A DNA stretch of 64,000 bases from Paenibacillus sp. J5C2022 (GTDB lineage: Bacteria > Bacillota > Bacilli > Paenibacillales > Paenibacillaceae): the NCBI RefSeq assembly GCF_025567625.1, contig NZ_JAOQJC010000002.1, positions 248,001 through 312,000 on the forward strand, in the 5' to 3' direction. The position numbers and the translations under genes are program-made. The first letter of the stretch is position 1. The number at the start of each line of letters is the position of its first letter. A model generated the notes under the pieces. That model had not been told where the DNA came from and ran no database searches. It saw only the letters and a list, made by a program, of their open reading frames with translations. Shown here piece by piece: positions 36,496 to 45,490 of this stretch.

Positions 36496-37268
36496 TGATC
36501 AAATTATCAAACAGACTTCTGAAAATTGCGGAATACATAACGCCAGGCAGCCGTGTTGCCGACATTGGCTCGGATCATGCGCTGCTGCCGGTCTATCTGC
36601 TTCAGAACGGTATCGCGGCATCCGCGATAGCAGGTGAACTGAATGCCGGGCCGCTGGCTGCGGCGAAGAAGCAAGCGGCCGATGCGGGGCTTACCGGCAA
36701 GCTGCAGGTCCGTCAGGGCAACGGGCTGGCTGTCTTGCAAGGGGATGAAGCGGATACCGTAACGATCGCCGGCATGGGTGGCGGTCTAATGAAGGAAATA
36801 TTGGAGGAAGGGCATGAGCGCGGCATGCTTGCGCAAGTGCAAGAGCTTGTGCTGCAGCCGAATGTGGGAGAAGATATCGTGCGAAGCTGGCTGCTGGAGA
36901 AAGGCTGGTATTTGAAGGCGGAGAGCATTCTGGAGGAAGACGGCAAAATATATGAAGTGTTGCATGCGCAAAGAAGCTCTGATGCGGAGCGGCTGAACAA
37001 GGAGCTCTATGACGGTTCGTTCCTGGGCTTGGCCTGGCAGAAGGAGATAACAACGTCTCTCTTGGTGCATATGGGTCCCCATCTGTTAAGGTCGGGAGGG
37101 CCGATCCTTATCATGAAATGGCAATCCGAGCTGCAGAAGCTGAATCGGATATGCGGTCAACTGGCGGAGTCCGAGCTTCCTCAAGCGACAGCGAAGTGGA
37201 GGCAATTGCAAGAAGAGATCAAAATGATTGGAGAGGTGCTACAGTGTTTGCAAACGGCCAACGATTAA
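36495..37268 (+). CDS. trmK: tRNA adenine(22)-N1 methyltransferase TrmK
   Basis: A 257-residue Rossmann methyltransferase that makes m1A22 in tRNA-Ser/Tyr of Gram-positive bacteria. The AdoMet motif VADIGSDHALLPVYLLQ is at residues 20-36 and the catalytic-loop motif TIAGMGGGLMKEIL is near residue 90. The C-terminal coiled-coil extension ends RQLQEEIKMIGEV. The start at 36495 overlaps the upstream stop; the end overlaps the nif3 gene by 25 nt. The trmK-nif3 pairing behind sigA is conserved in Firmicutes. Confidence 0.95.
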   Translation: MIKLSNRLLKIAEYITPGSRVADIGSDHALLPVYLLQNGIAASAIAGELNAGPLAAAKKQAADAGLTGKLQVRQGNGLAVLQGDEADTVTIAGMGGGLMKEILEEGHERGMLAQVQELVLQPNVGEDIVRSWLLEKGWYLKAESILEEDGKIYEVLHAQRSSDAERLNKELYDGSFLGLAWQKEITTSLLVHMGPHLLRSGGPILIMKWQSELQKLNRICGQLAESELPQATAKWRQLQEEIKMIGEVLQCLQTAND

Positions 37269-38365
37269 TGCAGTATATGGAGCAGCTGGCGCCAAAGCAT
37301 TATGCGGTGGAGAACGACAAAATAGGGCTTCAACTGGGCACCTTGAACAAAGAAGTGGCCAAAGTCATGGTCGCTCTCGATGTAACGGACGAAGTGGTGG
37401 ATGAGGCGATTGCAGCAGGCGCGAATCTGATCGTGGCGCATCATGCGATCATATACCGTCCGTTGGTCAAGCTGGATACGAGCACTCCGGCAGGCAGGCT
37501 GTACGAACGGCTGATCAAGCACGATATCGCCGTATATATATCCCACACAAATCTGGACACCGCCGACGGGGGCATAAACGATTGGTTGGCCGATGCGGCA
37601 GGCATCGCGCAGGAAGGCCGCATCCCGCTGGACGAGGTGCATACCGACAAGCTGTACAAGCTAGTCGTATTCGTCCCGGAGAGCCATCATGAAGCCGTCC
37701 TCGAAGCGTTATGGCGCGCAGGTGCCGGGGAGATTGGCAATTACGGCAGCTGCAGCTTCAATATAAGAGGAACCGGCACATTCCGTCCTGGGGACGGGAG
37801 CCAGCCGTACATCGGCTCAGAAGGGAAGCTGGAGCAGGTAGAAGAGGTTCGTGTGGAGACGATTGTGCCGTACAGCGTACATCGGGGGGCGGTTGCCGCC
37901 ATGCTGAAGGCGCATCCGTACGAAGAGGTCGCTTACGATCTGTATCCTGTCGACCTGAAGGGGAGATCCTTCGGATTGGGCCGTTCAGGCAAATTGGAGC
38001 AGCCGGCAACGCTCAGCGAGCTGGCACAGCGGCTTAAGCAAGCCTATGATGTGCCGAGTCTGCGGGTGGTCGGTCCGCTGGACAAGCCGATTCGCAAGGC
38101 TGCCGTGCTGGGAGGCTCGGGAAGCCGATATGTGCGGCAGGCCATGTTCGCGGGCGCCGATGTGCTCATTACGGGCGATATCGATTACCATACGGCCCAT
38201 GACGCACTTGCTGCAGGCATGACCATTATCGATGCGGGACACAATATCGAGAAGATTATGAAGCGCAAGGTTGCAGAATATTTGCGAGGCAAGCTGTCTG
38301 ACGACAACTATAAGACGGAAGTTGTCGCTTCTGAATTATCAACGGAGCCGTTCGTCTTCCTCTAA
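37244..38365 (+). CDS. Nif3-like dinuclear metal centre protein (YqfO type)
   Basis: A 373-residue Nif3 family protein of the long type, with a PII-like domain inserted in the middle (about residues 125-235). The metal-binding motif ANLIVAHHAIIYRP is near residue 65, and the second histidine/glutamate set is in DAGHNIEK near residue 330. Annotations such as GTP cyclohydrolase are based on one orthologue and are uncertain; no biochemical role is established for most members. GTG 37244 is used after GAGAGGTG; the overlap with trmK suggests coupled translation. Confidence 0.93.
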   Translation: MFANGQRLMQYMEQLAPKHYAVENDKIGLQLGTLNKEVAKVMVALDVTDEVVDEAIAAGANLIVAHHAIIYRPLVKLDTSTPAGRLYERLIKHDIAVYISHTNLDTADGGINDWLADAAGIAQEGRIPLDEVHTDKLYKLVVFVPESHHEAVLEALWRAGAGEIGNYGSCSFNIRGTGTFRPGDGSQPYIGSEGKLEQVEEVRVETIVPYSVHRGAVAAMLKAHPYEEVAYDLYPVDLKGRSFGLGRSGKLEQPATLSELAQRLKQAYDVPSLRVVGPLDKPIRKAAVLGGSGSRYVRQAMFAGADVLITGDIDYHTAHDALAAGMTIIDAGHNIEKIMKRKVAEYLRGKLSDDNYKTEVVASELSTEPFVFL

Positions 38366-38409
38366 ATCATGAGTTAGCAATGTTTTGAATGAATGGAACG
38401 GATTCAGTC

Positions 38410-38438
38410 TTGAGCTTTTGTAGAAATCCTAGTATACT
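38410..38438 (+). promoter_or_regulatory. Sigma-A promoter of rnpB
   Basis: TTGAGC (38410-38415) and TATACT (38433-38438) with a 17-nt spacer place the start of transcription near 38445, a few bases before helix P1 of the RNase P RNA. Confidence 0.8.
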
Positions 38439-38450
38439 GAATTCTGCACC

Positions 38451-38855
38451 GGAAAGTTTGACAGACAATCGCTGGCAGCCTAGTCGCTGCGAGAGGAAAG
38501 TCCGGGCTCCACAGGGCAGGATGCTGGATAACGTCCAGTCAGCGCGAGCTGAAGGATAGTGCCACAGAAATGGACCGCCGATGGCCGGCTACGCCGGCAC
38601 AGGCAAGGGTGGAACCGTGGTGTAAGAGACCACGAGGAGCATAGGTGACTATGTTCCTGGTAAACCCCATCTGGAGCAAGACCGAGAGGATGCGGCAGCC
38701 GCAAGGCTGCAGCCTTAGCCCGAGGCGCGTCCGGGTTGGTTGCTTGAGCCGGTTAGCAATAGCCGGCCTAGATAGATGATTGTCGCTTCATTAGTGGGAG
38801 GGTCGTTCCCGTTATACCACCAGAAGTACAGAACCCGGCTTACGGCAAACTTTCC
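38451..38855 (+). ncRNA. rnpB: RNase P RNA, bacterial type B
   Basis: The catalytic RNA of RNase P, which removes 5' leaders from tRNA precursors. Helix P1 is formed by GGAAAGTTTG (38451-38460) and CAAACTTTCC (38846-38855). The universal core motifs are present: GAGGAAAGTCCGGGCTCC near 38492, the AAGGGTGGAACCGTG region near 38605, and ACAGAACCCGGCTTA near 38829. Its length of about 405 nt and the P1-proximal layout match the Bacillus type (B). It is followed by a terminator shared with the facing protease gene. Confidence 0.96.
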
Positions 38856-38873
38856 GCAACGGCAACGAACAAT

Positions 38874-38923
38874 AAGCCTTGTGATCTCTTCGCATTGCTG
38901 CGAGCAGAACACAAGGCTTTTTT
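38874..38923. terminator. Bidirectional terminator between rnpB and protease gene
   Basis: AAGCCTTGTG (38874-38883) pairs with CACAAGGCTT (38910-38919), then TTTTTT. The A-rich sequence on the other side would serve the converging protease gene, though less strongly. Confidence 0.85.
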
Positions 38924-38947
38924 GCGACATTCGCTTGTCGGCACTAC

Positions 38948-40816
38948 TTACGGGGTATGTGCCTTGATGCGCTCCAGGCGACGCTTGACCTGCTGAGGAT
39001 AAGTTTGAAGCGCGCTTGTATAGCTTGTGGCGGCATGAAGCGCATTGTTCACATCGATCTCGCCATAACCGAAATATTTGTCCTTGCCTGTGTTGCCGAG
39101 ATCGATCGTGGAAGCTCGCATAATCTCCATAACCTCCGTATTGGTCAACTGCGGATTAAGCGAACGGATCAAGCCGGCGAGCGCAGCGACGTGAGGGCTG
39201 GCCATCGACGTGCCTGACAGGGCGGCATATTGCTTGCCTGGATACGTGCTGGCAATCTGGTCGCCGGGCGCCGCCACATCGATATAATCGCCGAAGTTGG
39301 AGAAGGAAGCCTTCTGCTTGCTGGAAGTTGTCGCTGCTACGGCGAATACTTCGGGATAAGCAGCAGGATAGCCGGGCCGCTCCGTATTGTCGTTGCCGCT
39401 GGCCGCGATCAGCACAACGTCGTGCTCGTACGCGTATTTGACGGCGTCGTGAAGGAAGTCCGCTTGCGCATAATTGCCAAGGCTCATATTGATCACCTTG
39501 GCGCCGTGATCGACTGCCCATATAATGCCTTGCGCGACGGAATATGCAGAGCCCGCACCGCTGCCGTCAAGCACCTTCACCGGCATAATCTTGTTGTACC
39601 AAGATACGCCTGCGACTCCTTCGTTATTGTTCACAGAGGCGCCGATGATGCCCGCTACATGCGTACCGTGCCCCACATCGTCTTCGGGCGCCGCATTGGC
39701 GCTCACGATGTTCACGCCTTGAACGAGACGGCCGCGCAAGTCGGGATGGCTGCTTTCGACTCCGGTATCCAGGACGGCAATTATGACGCCTTCATCTCCC
39801 TTGGACAACTGCCAGCCCTTCTCGGCCTCGATGGACGGCAGATTCCATTGATGACGAGAATACAACACGTCATTGGGAACGATCGGAGCGGCTGCATTCC
39901 CCAAGTCCTCTTGATTCGTCAGATACAAATAATGGGGTTCCACATATTTGGGATTCCAGTTTGTTTTGAAATAATGCATCAGCTGTTTCGTTTCAAGCTG
40001 GTCCGAACGGAACACATAGGCATGTCCGATTTGGCCGATTCGATCTGCCGATTGCGCGTGAATGTCCGCTTTAATCCGATTCAATTCGTCGGGAGTGACC
40101 GGACCGGAGAAGTGCACGATAACATCCCGAATGTAGTAATGGCTTGCATTGCCATTGTCTTCGCCGGATCGGACGGTAATGTCCTTGGTTGTATTCGGCT
40201 GTACGGATTCTACATGGAATTTTCCTTCCGCGGGATAAGGAATGATGCGCAAATTCTGCTTCTGATGGCGTTCAACCGACTTGACGATATTGGCATTCAA
40301 CACAGTAACGATATATTGTTGATCGCTCGTTCCGGGCACGCCAATCACGACATACCGGTTGCCGTCGCTGCTCTCGACTGCAGGTGATTCATAATCCATG
40401 CCGGTACCGGACTTCTTCTTCGCTTCCGAGACGTACTTGGCAATCAGGCGCTGCTGATCCGCCGGAATATGTCCTTGCTTGATGTCTTCCTGCCGGCTCG
40501 TCCAGTCGACGTATGCCAAGTGGGGGTGATGTTCCATCAAGCTTTTCACGCCCGTGGCAAGATTGCCGTTTTTTCCGTCATTCGACTGGATCAGTCTTAT
40601 CAGATCTTGCTTGGTCTCCGCAGCCATCAGCGCCGACGTTGCGCTCATGTCGTTCTGAAGAGCGGTCAGCTTCATCTTCTGCTCTTTCGCAGCGGAGTGT
40701 GGCGCCGTCTCGGGAGCCTTGTGCTCAGTGCGCGGAAGCACGCTTGGCAATACGGGAATGAGCAGCGCCACGACGGCAATCATCGTGAATGCGGCAATCC
40801 ATCTTGATGTACGCAT
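38948..40816 (-). CDS. Subtilisin-like S8 serine protease, secreted or membrane-anchored
   Basis: A 622-residue subtilase. N-terminal residues 8-28 form a signal or anchor segment. A long propeptide follows (about residues 35-320), in which EKQKMKLTAL starts a helical region and an inhibitor-I9-like part lies near residue 210-280. The catalytic triad is D350 (VLDTGVESSHPD), H383 (GHGTHVAG) and S537 (SGTSMASPH). The propeptide is several times longer than that of subtilisin, which suggests an extra sensing or targeting domain. Its AGGAGG site lies just upstream of the start at 40816. It is probably monocistronic, facing rnpB. Confidence 0.93.
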   Translation of the reverse strand: MRTSRWIAAFTMIAVVALLIPVLPSVLPRTEHKAPETAPHSAAKEQKMKLTALQNDMSATSALMAAETKQDLIRLIQSNDGKNGNLATGVKSLMEHHPHLAYVDWTSRQEDIKQGHIPADQQRLIAKYVSEAKKKSGTGMDYESPAVESSDGNRYVVIGVPGTSDQQYIVTVLNANIVKSVERHQKQNLRIIPYPAEGKFHVESVQPNTTKDITVRSGEDNGNASHYYIRDVIVHFSGPVTPDELNRIKADIHAQSADRIGQIGHAYVFRSDQLETKQLMHYFKTNWNPKYVEPHYLYLTNQEDLGNAAAPIVPNDVLYSRHQWNLPSIEAEKGWQLSKGDEGVIIAVLDTGVESSHPDLRGRLVQGVNIVSANAAPEDDVGHGTHVAGIIGASVNNNEGVAGVSWYNKIMPVKVLDGSGAGSAYSVAQGIIWAVDHGAKVINMSLGNYAQADFLHDAVKYAYEHDVVLIAASGNDNTERPGYPAAYPEVFAVAATTSSKQKASFSNFGDYIDVAAPGDQIASTYPGKQYAALSGTSMASPHVAALAGLIRSLNPQLTNTEVMEIMRASTIDLGNTGKDKYFGYGEIDVNNALHAATSYTSALQTYPQQVKRRLERIKAHTP

Positions 40817-40991
40817 ATTGTTTTCCTCCTGAGGTCGTTGATGTTACAATAGAACTAACTTTAGATTCCGATCTTGCGTGTGAAATTATGCGGGGAAATG
40901 GAAAACGCCTGTACCGTTTCTATGGAATTTGTGGTACGATGTTGATGTTTATAGTTTTTTTCGTTTGGAAAATGAAAGGGGATCTACCATC

Positions 40992-41492
40992 ATGCCATCC
41001 ACTAATGTAAAACCATTAACTGAATCCGCACGTTTAAAGCTTAAAGAAGCAATTACCCAGTTGGAGCCGTTCCTGAACAATCATACGATTGCCGGCCTGG
41101 TTGGTGACGATGCAGGGGAAGACGCAGAGCTGTTCTACAAAGGCTTGCTGTCGGATTTAAGACATTTGCTTGTTTTTTCCGAAGTTGCCGTTGAGAAGCT
41201 GGGTGTGCTGCTGAGAAGGCCCAACTTCGATAATGAGAATGCAGAACGTGTATTGTATGAGGTGTATCACTACTGCGTCAACGCATTTTTCTATCCCAAA
41301 AATGAATGCTATTCCGAAGACGGCCGCTATGCGTACACAGGTCAGGATGCCATTCGATTCAGATACAAGCCGAACCGCGAATCCCGTACAGTCGTGCTCG
41401 GCGTATCCAAGCTTTATGAGGAGCTAAGGGATGAGCTGGCTTATTATGAAAGCGAGTATATGACGCATCGCCGTATGCAGGGACAAAAATAA
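40992..41492 (+). CDS. ypuI: YpuI family protein (DUF3907)
   Basis: A 166-residue soluble, helical protein matching the YpuI family of Bacillus. The recognisable block is NAFFYPKNECYSEDGRYAYT near residue 105, then IRFRYKPNR. No function is known. ATG 40992 is chosen over earlier in-frame codons because AAAGGGG lies about 10 nt upstream and the family starts near there. The gene diverges from the protease gene across 175 nt in which I find no convincing sigma-A promoter. A hairpin follows it. Confidence 0.82.
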   Translation: MPSTNVKPLTESARLKLKEAITQLEPFLNNHTIAGLVGDDAGEDAELFYKGLLSDLRHLLVFSEVAVEKLGVLLRRPNFDNENAERVLYEVYHYCVNAFFYPKNECYSEDGRYAYTGQDAIRFRYKPNRESRTVVLGVSKLYEELRDELAYYESEYMTHRRMQGQK

Positions 41493-41501
41493 GGCAGAAT
41501 G

Positions 41502-41546
41502 AATCACTTCCGCTGGAGAGACACTGTATAGCGGAGGTGATTTTTT
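41502..41546 (+). terminator. Hairpin plus T-run that masks the DUF1540 ribosome site
   Basis: AATCACTTCCGCT (41502-41514) pairs with AGCGGAGGTGATT (41530-41542) with a single wobble, followed by T residues up to 41546 and the ATG of the next gene at 41547. It looks like a terminator for ypuI, but the 3' arm is the AGCGGAGGTGAT ribosome site of the next gene. Confidence 0.8.
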
Positions 41547-41753
41547 ATGCCGAAGGGCGTAAACTGCAGTGTTGCCAATTGCAGCTTTTGGAAGGAAGGC
41601 AACCTTTGCAATGCGGATGAAATCAAAATCGAAATTGATGCTCATTCATCCTACAATGAAGAGTTCGCGTCAGACAAACTAGGCCTGCTTCATCAAGATC
41701 AAGCCTTGCAATCGGCTGCCACTTGCTGCCACACCTTCAAGCCGAAGGAGTGA
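41547..41753 (+). CDS. DUF1540 domain small cysteine-rich protein
   Basis: A 68-residue protein with one DUF1540 domain: GVNCSVANCSFWKEGNLCNADEI, with four conserved cysteines likely to bind a metal, plus a CC pair near the end (AATCCHTFKPKE). Function unknown; such proteins are common in spore formers. Its ribosome site AGCGGAGGTGAT lies within a hairpin stem, so read-through transcripts from ypuI would be translated poorly. The stop overlaps the next start by one base. Confidence 0.88.
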   Translation: MPKGVNCSVANCSFWKEGNLCNADEIKIEIDAHSSYNEEFASDKLGLLHQDQALQSAATCCHTFKPKE

Positions 41754-42172
41754 TGACAGTGGAAAACAAACAAGCGGGCAAAAAAGAAGAGGTCGAACCC
41801 GATCATTCTGGCGGACTGGTGCCGAATGAGTCGCTGCCGAACGGTGCCATGAGCTTCAAAGAAGAGATGGGGGCTGATTTCGCATATGGCATGCCGGTCA
41901 GCAAGCCTTCGGAGAAGTTCCGCTACGAAGAGGAAAGCGTTCATTCGGAGGCGGATTCCGGAGCATTTGCCTTAGGCTGGATTGCACTCGTCTTTTCTAT
42001 TGCTTCATTGTTTCTGTGGCCGGTTCTGTTGGCTCCTACCGCGATGATTTTGGGCTATATGGCTTACAAGCAGGGAGCCAGAGGCTTGGGCGGATGGTCA
42101 GTAGCCATTGGACTGTTGGTACTCGCCATTCATTTCATCATTACTCCGATTTATTACGCACTCGTCGGTTGA
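41753..42172 (+). CDS. DUF4190-like small membrane protein
   Basis: A 139-residue protein with a hydrophilic acidic N-terminal half (residues 1-68) and two or three membrane segments afterwards (ALGWIALVFSIASLFLWPVLLAPTAMILG and VAIGLLVLAIHFIITPIYYALV). The G-Y-M-A-Y-K-Q-G-A-R-G-L-G stretch between helices is typical of DUF4190 proteins. ATG 41753 shares its first base with the previous stop; GTG 41759 is an alternative. Role unknown; coupled with the DUF1540 gene. Confidence 0.75.
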   Translation: MTVENKQAGKKEEVEPDHSGGLVPNESLPNGAMSFKEEMGADFAYGMPVSKPSEKFRYEEESVHSEADSGAFALGWIALVFSIASLFLWPVLLAPTAMILGYMAYKQGARGLGGWSVAIGLLVLAIHFIITPIYYALVG

Positions 42173-42197
42173 TCATGTAAACACGGTACGACAGCGG

Positions 42198-42228
42198 GAA
42201 GCTTCTCTTATCCATACAGAGAAGCTTC
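42198..42228 (+). terminator. Perfect 11-bp hairpin, probable terminator
   Basis: GAAGCTTCTCT (42198-42208) pairs exactly with AGAGAAGCTTC (42218-42228) around a 9-nt loop. The trailing sequence TCTCTTGCTTTCG is only moderately T-rich. Confidence 0.7.
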
Positions 42229-42335
42229 TCTCTTGCTTTCGATTGGCCTGAATTAGGTGATTAGGTGTATGATAGAGTTGATTGCCTGTAAAGGGCAGGA
42301 ATTAACGGGGAGAAATAGCAGGGAGGGGATTGCGT

Positions 42336-43130
42336 ATGATTATACAAATTCGCGATGTCATATGGGAGCGAGGAAGCAGAACGATATTGAAGGGATTGAA
42401 CTGGACCGTACAAAGGGGAGAGCATTGGTGTATTCTAGGCTTGAACGGCTCCGGGAAAACATCGCTTCTCAATATGATCAACGGATACATATGGCCGACT
42501 TCAGGCAGCATCACCGTGCTGGATCGCAAATTCGGGGAGTATGATTTGCGCGAGCTTCGCAAACGAATTGGATGGGTCAGCTCTTCTATGGGCATGCGGT
42601 TGTACGGCAGCGATTCTGCACTGAAAATTGTATTAAGCGGAAAGGATGCCACGATCGGCATATATGATGAACCTCTGCAAGAGGATGTGGCCTATGCCGA
42701 GCATCTGCTGGAGCAGTTGGGCTGCAGTCATCTGGCAGACTGCGCTTATGAGACGCTGTCGCAAGGGGAGCGTCAGCGCATTGTTATCGCCAGAGCGCTT
42801 ATGACAAAGCCGGATCTGCTCATTCTGGACGAGCCATGCTCCGGATTGGATGTGTTCGCTCGCGAGCAGTTGCTTGCCATTGTGCAATCGATTGCGAAGC
42901 AGGAGAACGGACCCGCATTAATATATGTTACGCATCATGTGGAAGAGATTCTGCCTTGCTTCTCCAAGTCGCTGCTGATGAAGGACGGTGAAGCATTTGC
43001 TCAAGGCGCGACTTCATCGCTGTTGACCTCATCGCAGATGAGCGACTTCTTCGGCGTACCGGTAGAGGTGGCGCAACAGAGCGAACGGTATTGGCTTACG
43101 GTGAAAGGGGAAGAATGGACGCACATATAG
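42336..43130 (+). CDS. ABC transporter ATP-binding protein without permease (YlmA-like)
   Basis: A 264-residue ABC ATPase: Walker A GLNGSGKT at residues 35-42, signature LSQGERQR, Walker B LLILDEPCSGLD, and a THHVEEI switch histidine. The sequence looks closest to the YlmA-type orphan ATPases (264 residues in B. subtilis). No permease or binding protein is adjacent, so it may serve a distant membrane partner or act without one. ATG 42336 is preferred over TTG 42330 because GGGAGGGG ends 7 nt before it. It overlaps the hydrolase gene by 16 nt. Confidence 0.9.
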   Translation: MIIQIRDVIWERGSRTILKGLNWTVQRGEHWCILGLNGSGKTSLLNMINGYIWPTSGSITVLDRKFGEYDLRELRKRIGWVSSSMGMRLYGSDSALKIVLSGKDATIGIYDEPLQEDVAYAEHLLEQLGCSHLADCAYETLSQGERQRIVIARALMTKPDLLILDEPCSGLDVFAREQLLAIVQSIAKQENGPALIYVTHHVEEILPCFSKSLLMKDGEAFAQGATSSLLTSSQMSDFFGVPVEVAQQSERYWLTVKGEEWTHI

Positions 43131-45490
43131 AGGAACCCGGGATGTGGAGAAGACTGGGCCGCTGGCTGTCCCGTCGATACGAGATTCGGCTTGCCCGGGA
43201 TGGCCGCTTGTCGGCGGCCGCTGCGGGCAGTCTTGTGTTATTCGGCACAATCGCCATAGCCGTCAGCGTTCCGGGGATGCCTACTGGTCTTGGCTTGTGG
43301 GCGGATATGCTGCTTATGCTGATGTTGCACTCCGTCATGATGTGGGCTGTCTGCTACGGATTGACTTATATTCTTTCTTTGCTTTATTTACCTTTGCCAA
43401 GAAGGCTTGCGGCGTTATATATCTATGTTGCGCTGGAAGCTTATATCATTTTTTATTACATCGAGTGGGGATTCATCCTCTCGTTGTCATTCGCGATCGC
43501 TTATGCTTCCGCAGCATTGATCGCCGGCATGCTGGCAACCGCGGTGATTCGCTTGCGCCGTTCGCGCATGATGCGATGGGGAGCGGCGGCAGGGGCGGCA
43601 GTCCTGTTGGGATCTTCAGCGGCTATAGCGGCTTGGTCGCCGAGTGACGCTGCGCCTCCGCGTATGCTGATGGATGCCGAAGCGGCAGACGCAGAGGCGT
43701 CGGCGGCAAGCGCAGCCGGCATCATCCCTGTCGCAGCCGAAGATCCGTCAGCGACGGGAGAGCATGAAGTAGTCAGCTTAAGCTATGGAAGCGGGAGAGA
43801 TAAGCACAGGAAGCGGTTCGGCAGTGAAGTCGGCAAGATTTCCGAGCCGGTGGACGCTTCATCGATTATTACGAAGTGGCCCAAGACGAAAGAATGGTTC
43901 TGGGGATTCGACCCGCATGAGCTGCCGATTAACGGAACGGTATGGATGCCGAAGGAGAACGGGAAATTCCCGCTCGTACTGATCGTGCACGGCAATCATC
44001 TGATGGAGCACTTCTCCGACGAGGGCTACGCGTATCTCGGTGAGTTGCTTGCGAGCCGCGGAATGATCGTGGCGTCCGTCGATGCCAATTTCTTGAATTA
44101 TTCCGTCTGGTCCGGCATACCTAATGATGATATGAAGGCAAGAGCGTGGCTGATGCTTCAGCATCTGCGGCAATTCCTTCAATGGGATGAATCGGGGGAT
44201 GACGTATTCGCCGGCAAGATTGATTGGGACAATGTAGCTATGATCGGGCATTCCAGAGGCGGGCAAGCGGTTGCCATGGCTGCGGATCGGGAGAGATGGT
44301 TCACGAATGACGACTCCTTGAGGCTGCTGGAAGGCGTATCGATCAGATCCGTGGTCGCGATAGCGCCAACGGACAAGAGAGTGGATTCCGAATCTGCGAG
44401 ACTTAGCAATGTGAACTACTTGACCATACAAGGAGCCAGAGACGGCGACGTCAATCATTTCTACGGCTCCCGGCAATACAATCGAACCGGCTTCAATGAG
44501 CCCGGCTATTTCAAGTCCTCCCTCTACATTGAAGATGCCAACCATAGCAGATTCAACTCCGACTGGGGATCGATGGACGAGAAGTGGCCTGGAGGATTGA
44601 TGCTGAACGATCGGAATATGTTAAGCGGAGAGGAACAAAGGCAGATAGCCAAGGTGTACATTTCGGCATTTTTGGAGGCAACGCTGCTGGGCAATCAATC
44701 GTATATGCCGATATTCCAAGACTATCGGTCGGGTATGGCCTGGCTGCCGGAGACAGGCTATGTCAATCGCTATGAAGGAGCGGACTTTGTCGCCATCGAA
44801 CGGTTCGAAGGTGCAGACTCCTGTATTGATCATGCCAGCGCTACCGGGATGACCTCCTGGATGAGCAATGCCGCTGTGAACAGGGACGGCGCCAGCAAGG
44901 GCACGAACGGGGCGGAGCTGGGATGGAGTGAAGCAGGGGCGGAGTATACATTCCGTCTCGCGCCTGAAGCCGTCCGGCAATTGGAGTCGACGGATGGGGG
45001 AAGCCTGATATTCTCCCTGATTAATATGGAGTACGATCTCGTGTCCGGACTTCCGGAGGATGATGAAGTTGAAGCGGGTGAAGATGCGGATCAAGGAAAG
45101 TGCTATCCCATGCAGCCCGAGCTGATGAATGAGCTGCCGCCGCTTCCTGACGTAGAGATCGTGCTTGTCATGCGGAACGGCGGAGAATATGCAGTCCGCA
45201 TGCAGGAGCTGGTGCCGGTTCAGCCTCCTTATTATACGGCGTTCATGAGGCTGCCTTGGCTGGACGACATCGTCAAGGACGAGAAATATGAGCGATCATC
45301 GGAAGCCGTATTCCAGACATTCGTGGTGCCGCTGGAGCAATTCTCCGCTGAAGATGACAGCTTCACCGGTCAACTGGCACCCACCGCAATCGAGGAAATT
45401 ATATTCCGATTCCATTCCGGTCCCGGCAAAATTATGCTGGATGATATTGGATTCCAGCCGCAAGGAGGTACGTATGTCCATTATAGATAA
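43115..45490 (+). CDS. Membrane-anchored alpha/beta hydrolase, large
   Basis: A 791-residue protein with two parts. Residues 27-180 hold about five membrane segments. From about residue 270 there is an alpha/beta hydrolase domain with the oxyanion region VLIVHGNH, the nucleophile elbow GHSRGG (S380) and a later ANHSRFNSDWG block that may carry the catalytic histidine. A further 280-residue C-terminal domain (about 510-790) appears beta-rich and is unassigned. The closest known type is the PAF-acetylhydrolase/chlorophyllase-like class; the substrate is unknown. It overlaps the ABC gene by 16 nt and helD by 17 nt, so all three are coupled. Confidence 0.82.
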   Translation: MDAHIEEPGMWRRLGRWLSRRYEIRLARDGRLSAAAAGSLVLFGTIAIAVSVPGMPTGLGLWADMLLMLMLHSVMMWAVCYGLTYILSLLYLPLPRRLAALYIYVALEAYIIFYYIEWGFILSLSFAIAYASAALIAGMLATAVIRLRRSRMMRWGAAAGAAVLLGSSAAIAAWSPSDAAPPRMLMDAEAADAEASAASAAGIIPVAAEDPSATGEHEVVSLSYGSGRDKHRKRFGSEVGKISEPVDASSIITKWPKTKEWFWGFDPHELPINGTVWMPKENGKFPLVLIVHGNHLMEHFSDEGYAYLGELLASRGMIVASVDANFLNYSVWSGIPNDDMKARAWLMLQHLRQFLQWDESGDDVFAGKIDWDNVAMIGHSRGGQAVAMAADRERWFTNDDSLRLLEGVSIRSVVAIAPTDKRVDSESARLSNVNYLTIQGARDGDVNHFYGSRQYNRTGFNEPGYFKSSLYIEDANHSRFNSDWGSMDEKWPGGLMLNDRNMLSGEEQRQIAKVYISAFLEATLLGNQSYMPIFQDYRSGMAWLPETGYVNRYEGADFVAIERFEGADSCIDHASATGMTSWMSNAAVNRDGASKGTNGAELGWSEAGAEYTFRLAPEAVRQLESTDGGSLIFSLINMEYDLVSGLPEDDEVEAGEDADQGKCYPMQPELMNELPPLPDVEIVLVMRNGGEYAVRMQELVPVQPPYYTAFMRLPWLDDIVKDEKYERSSEAVFQTFVVPLEQFSAEDDSFTGQLAPTAIEEIIFRFHSGPGKIMLDDIGFQPQGGTYVHYR

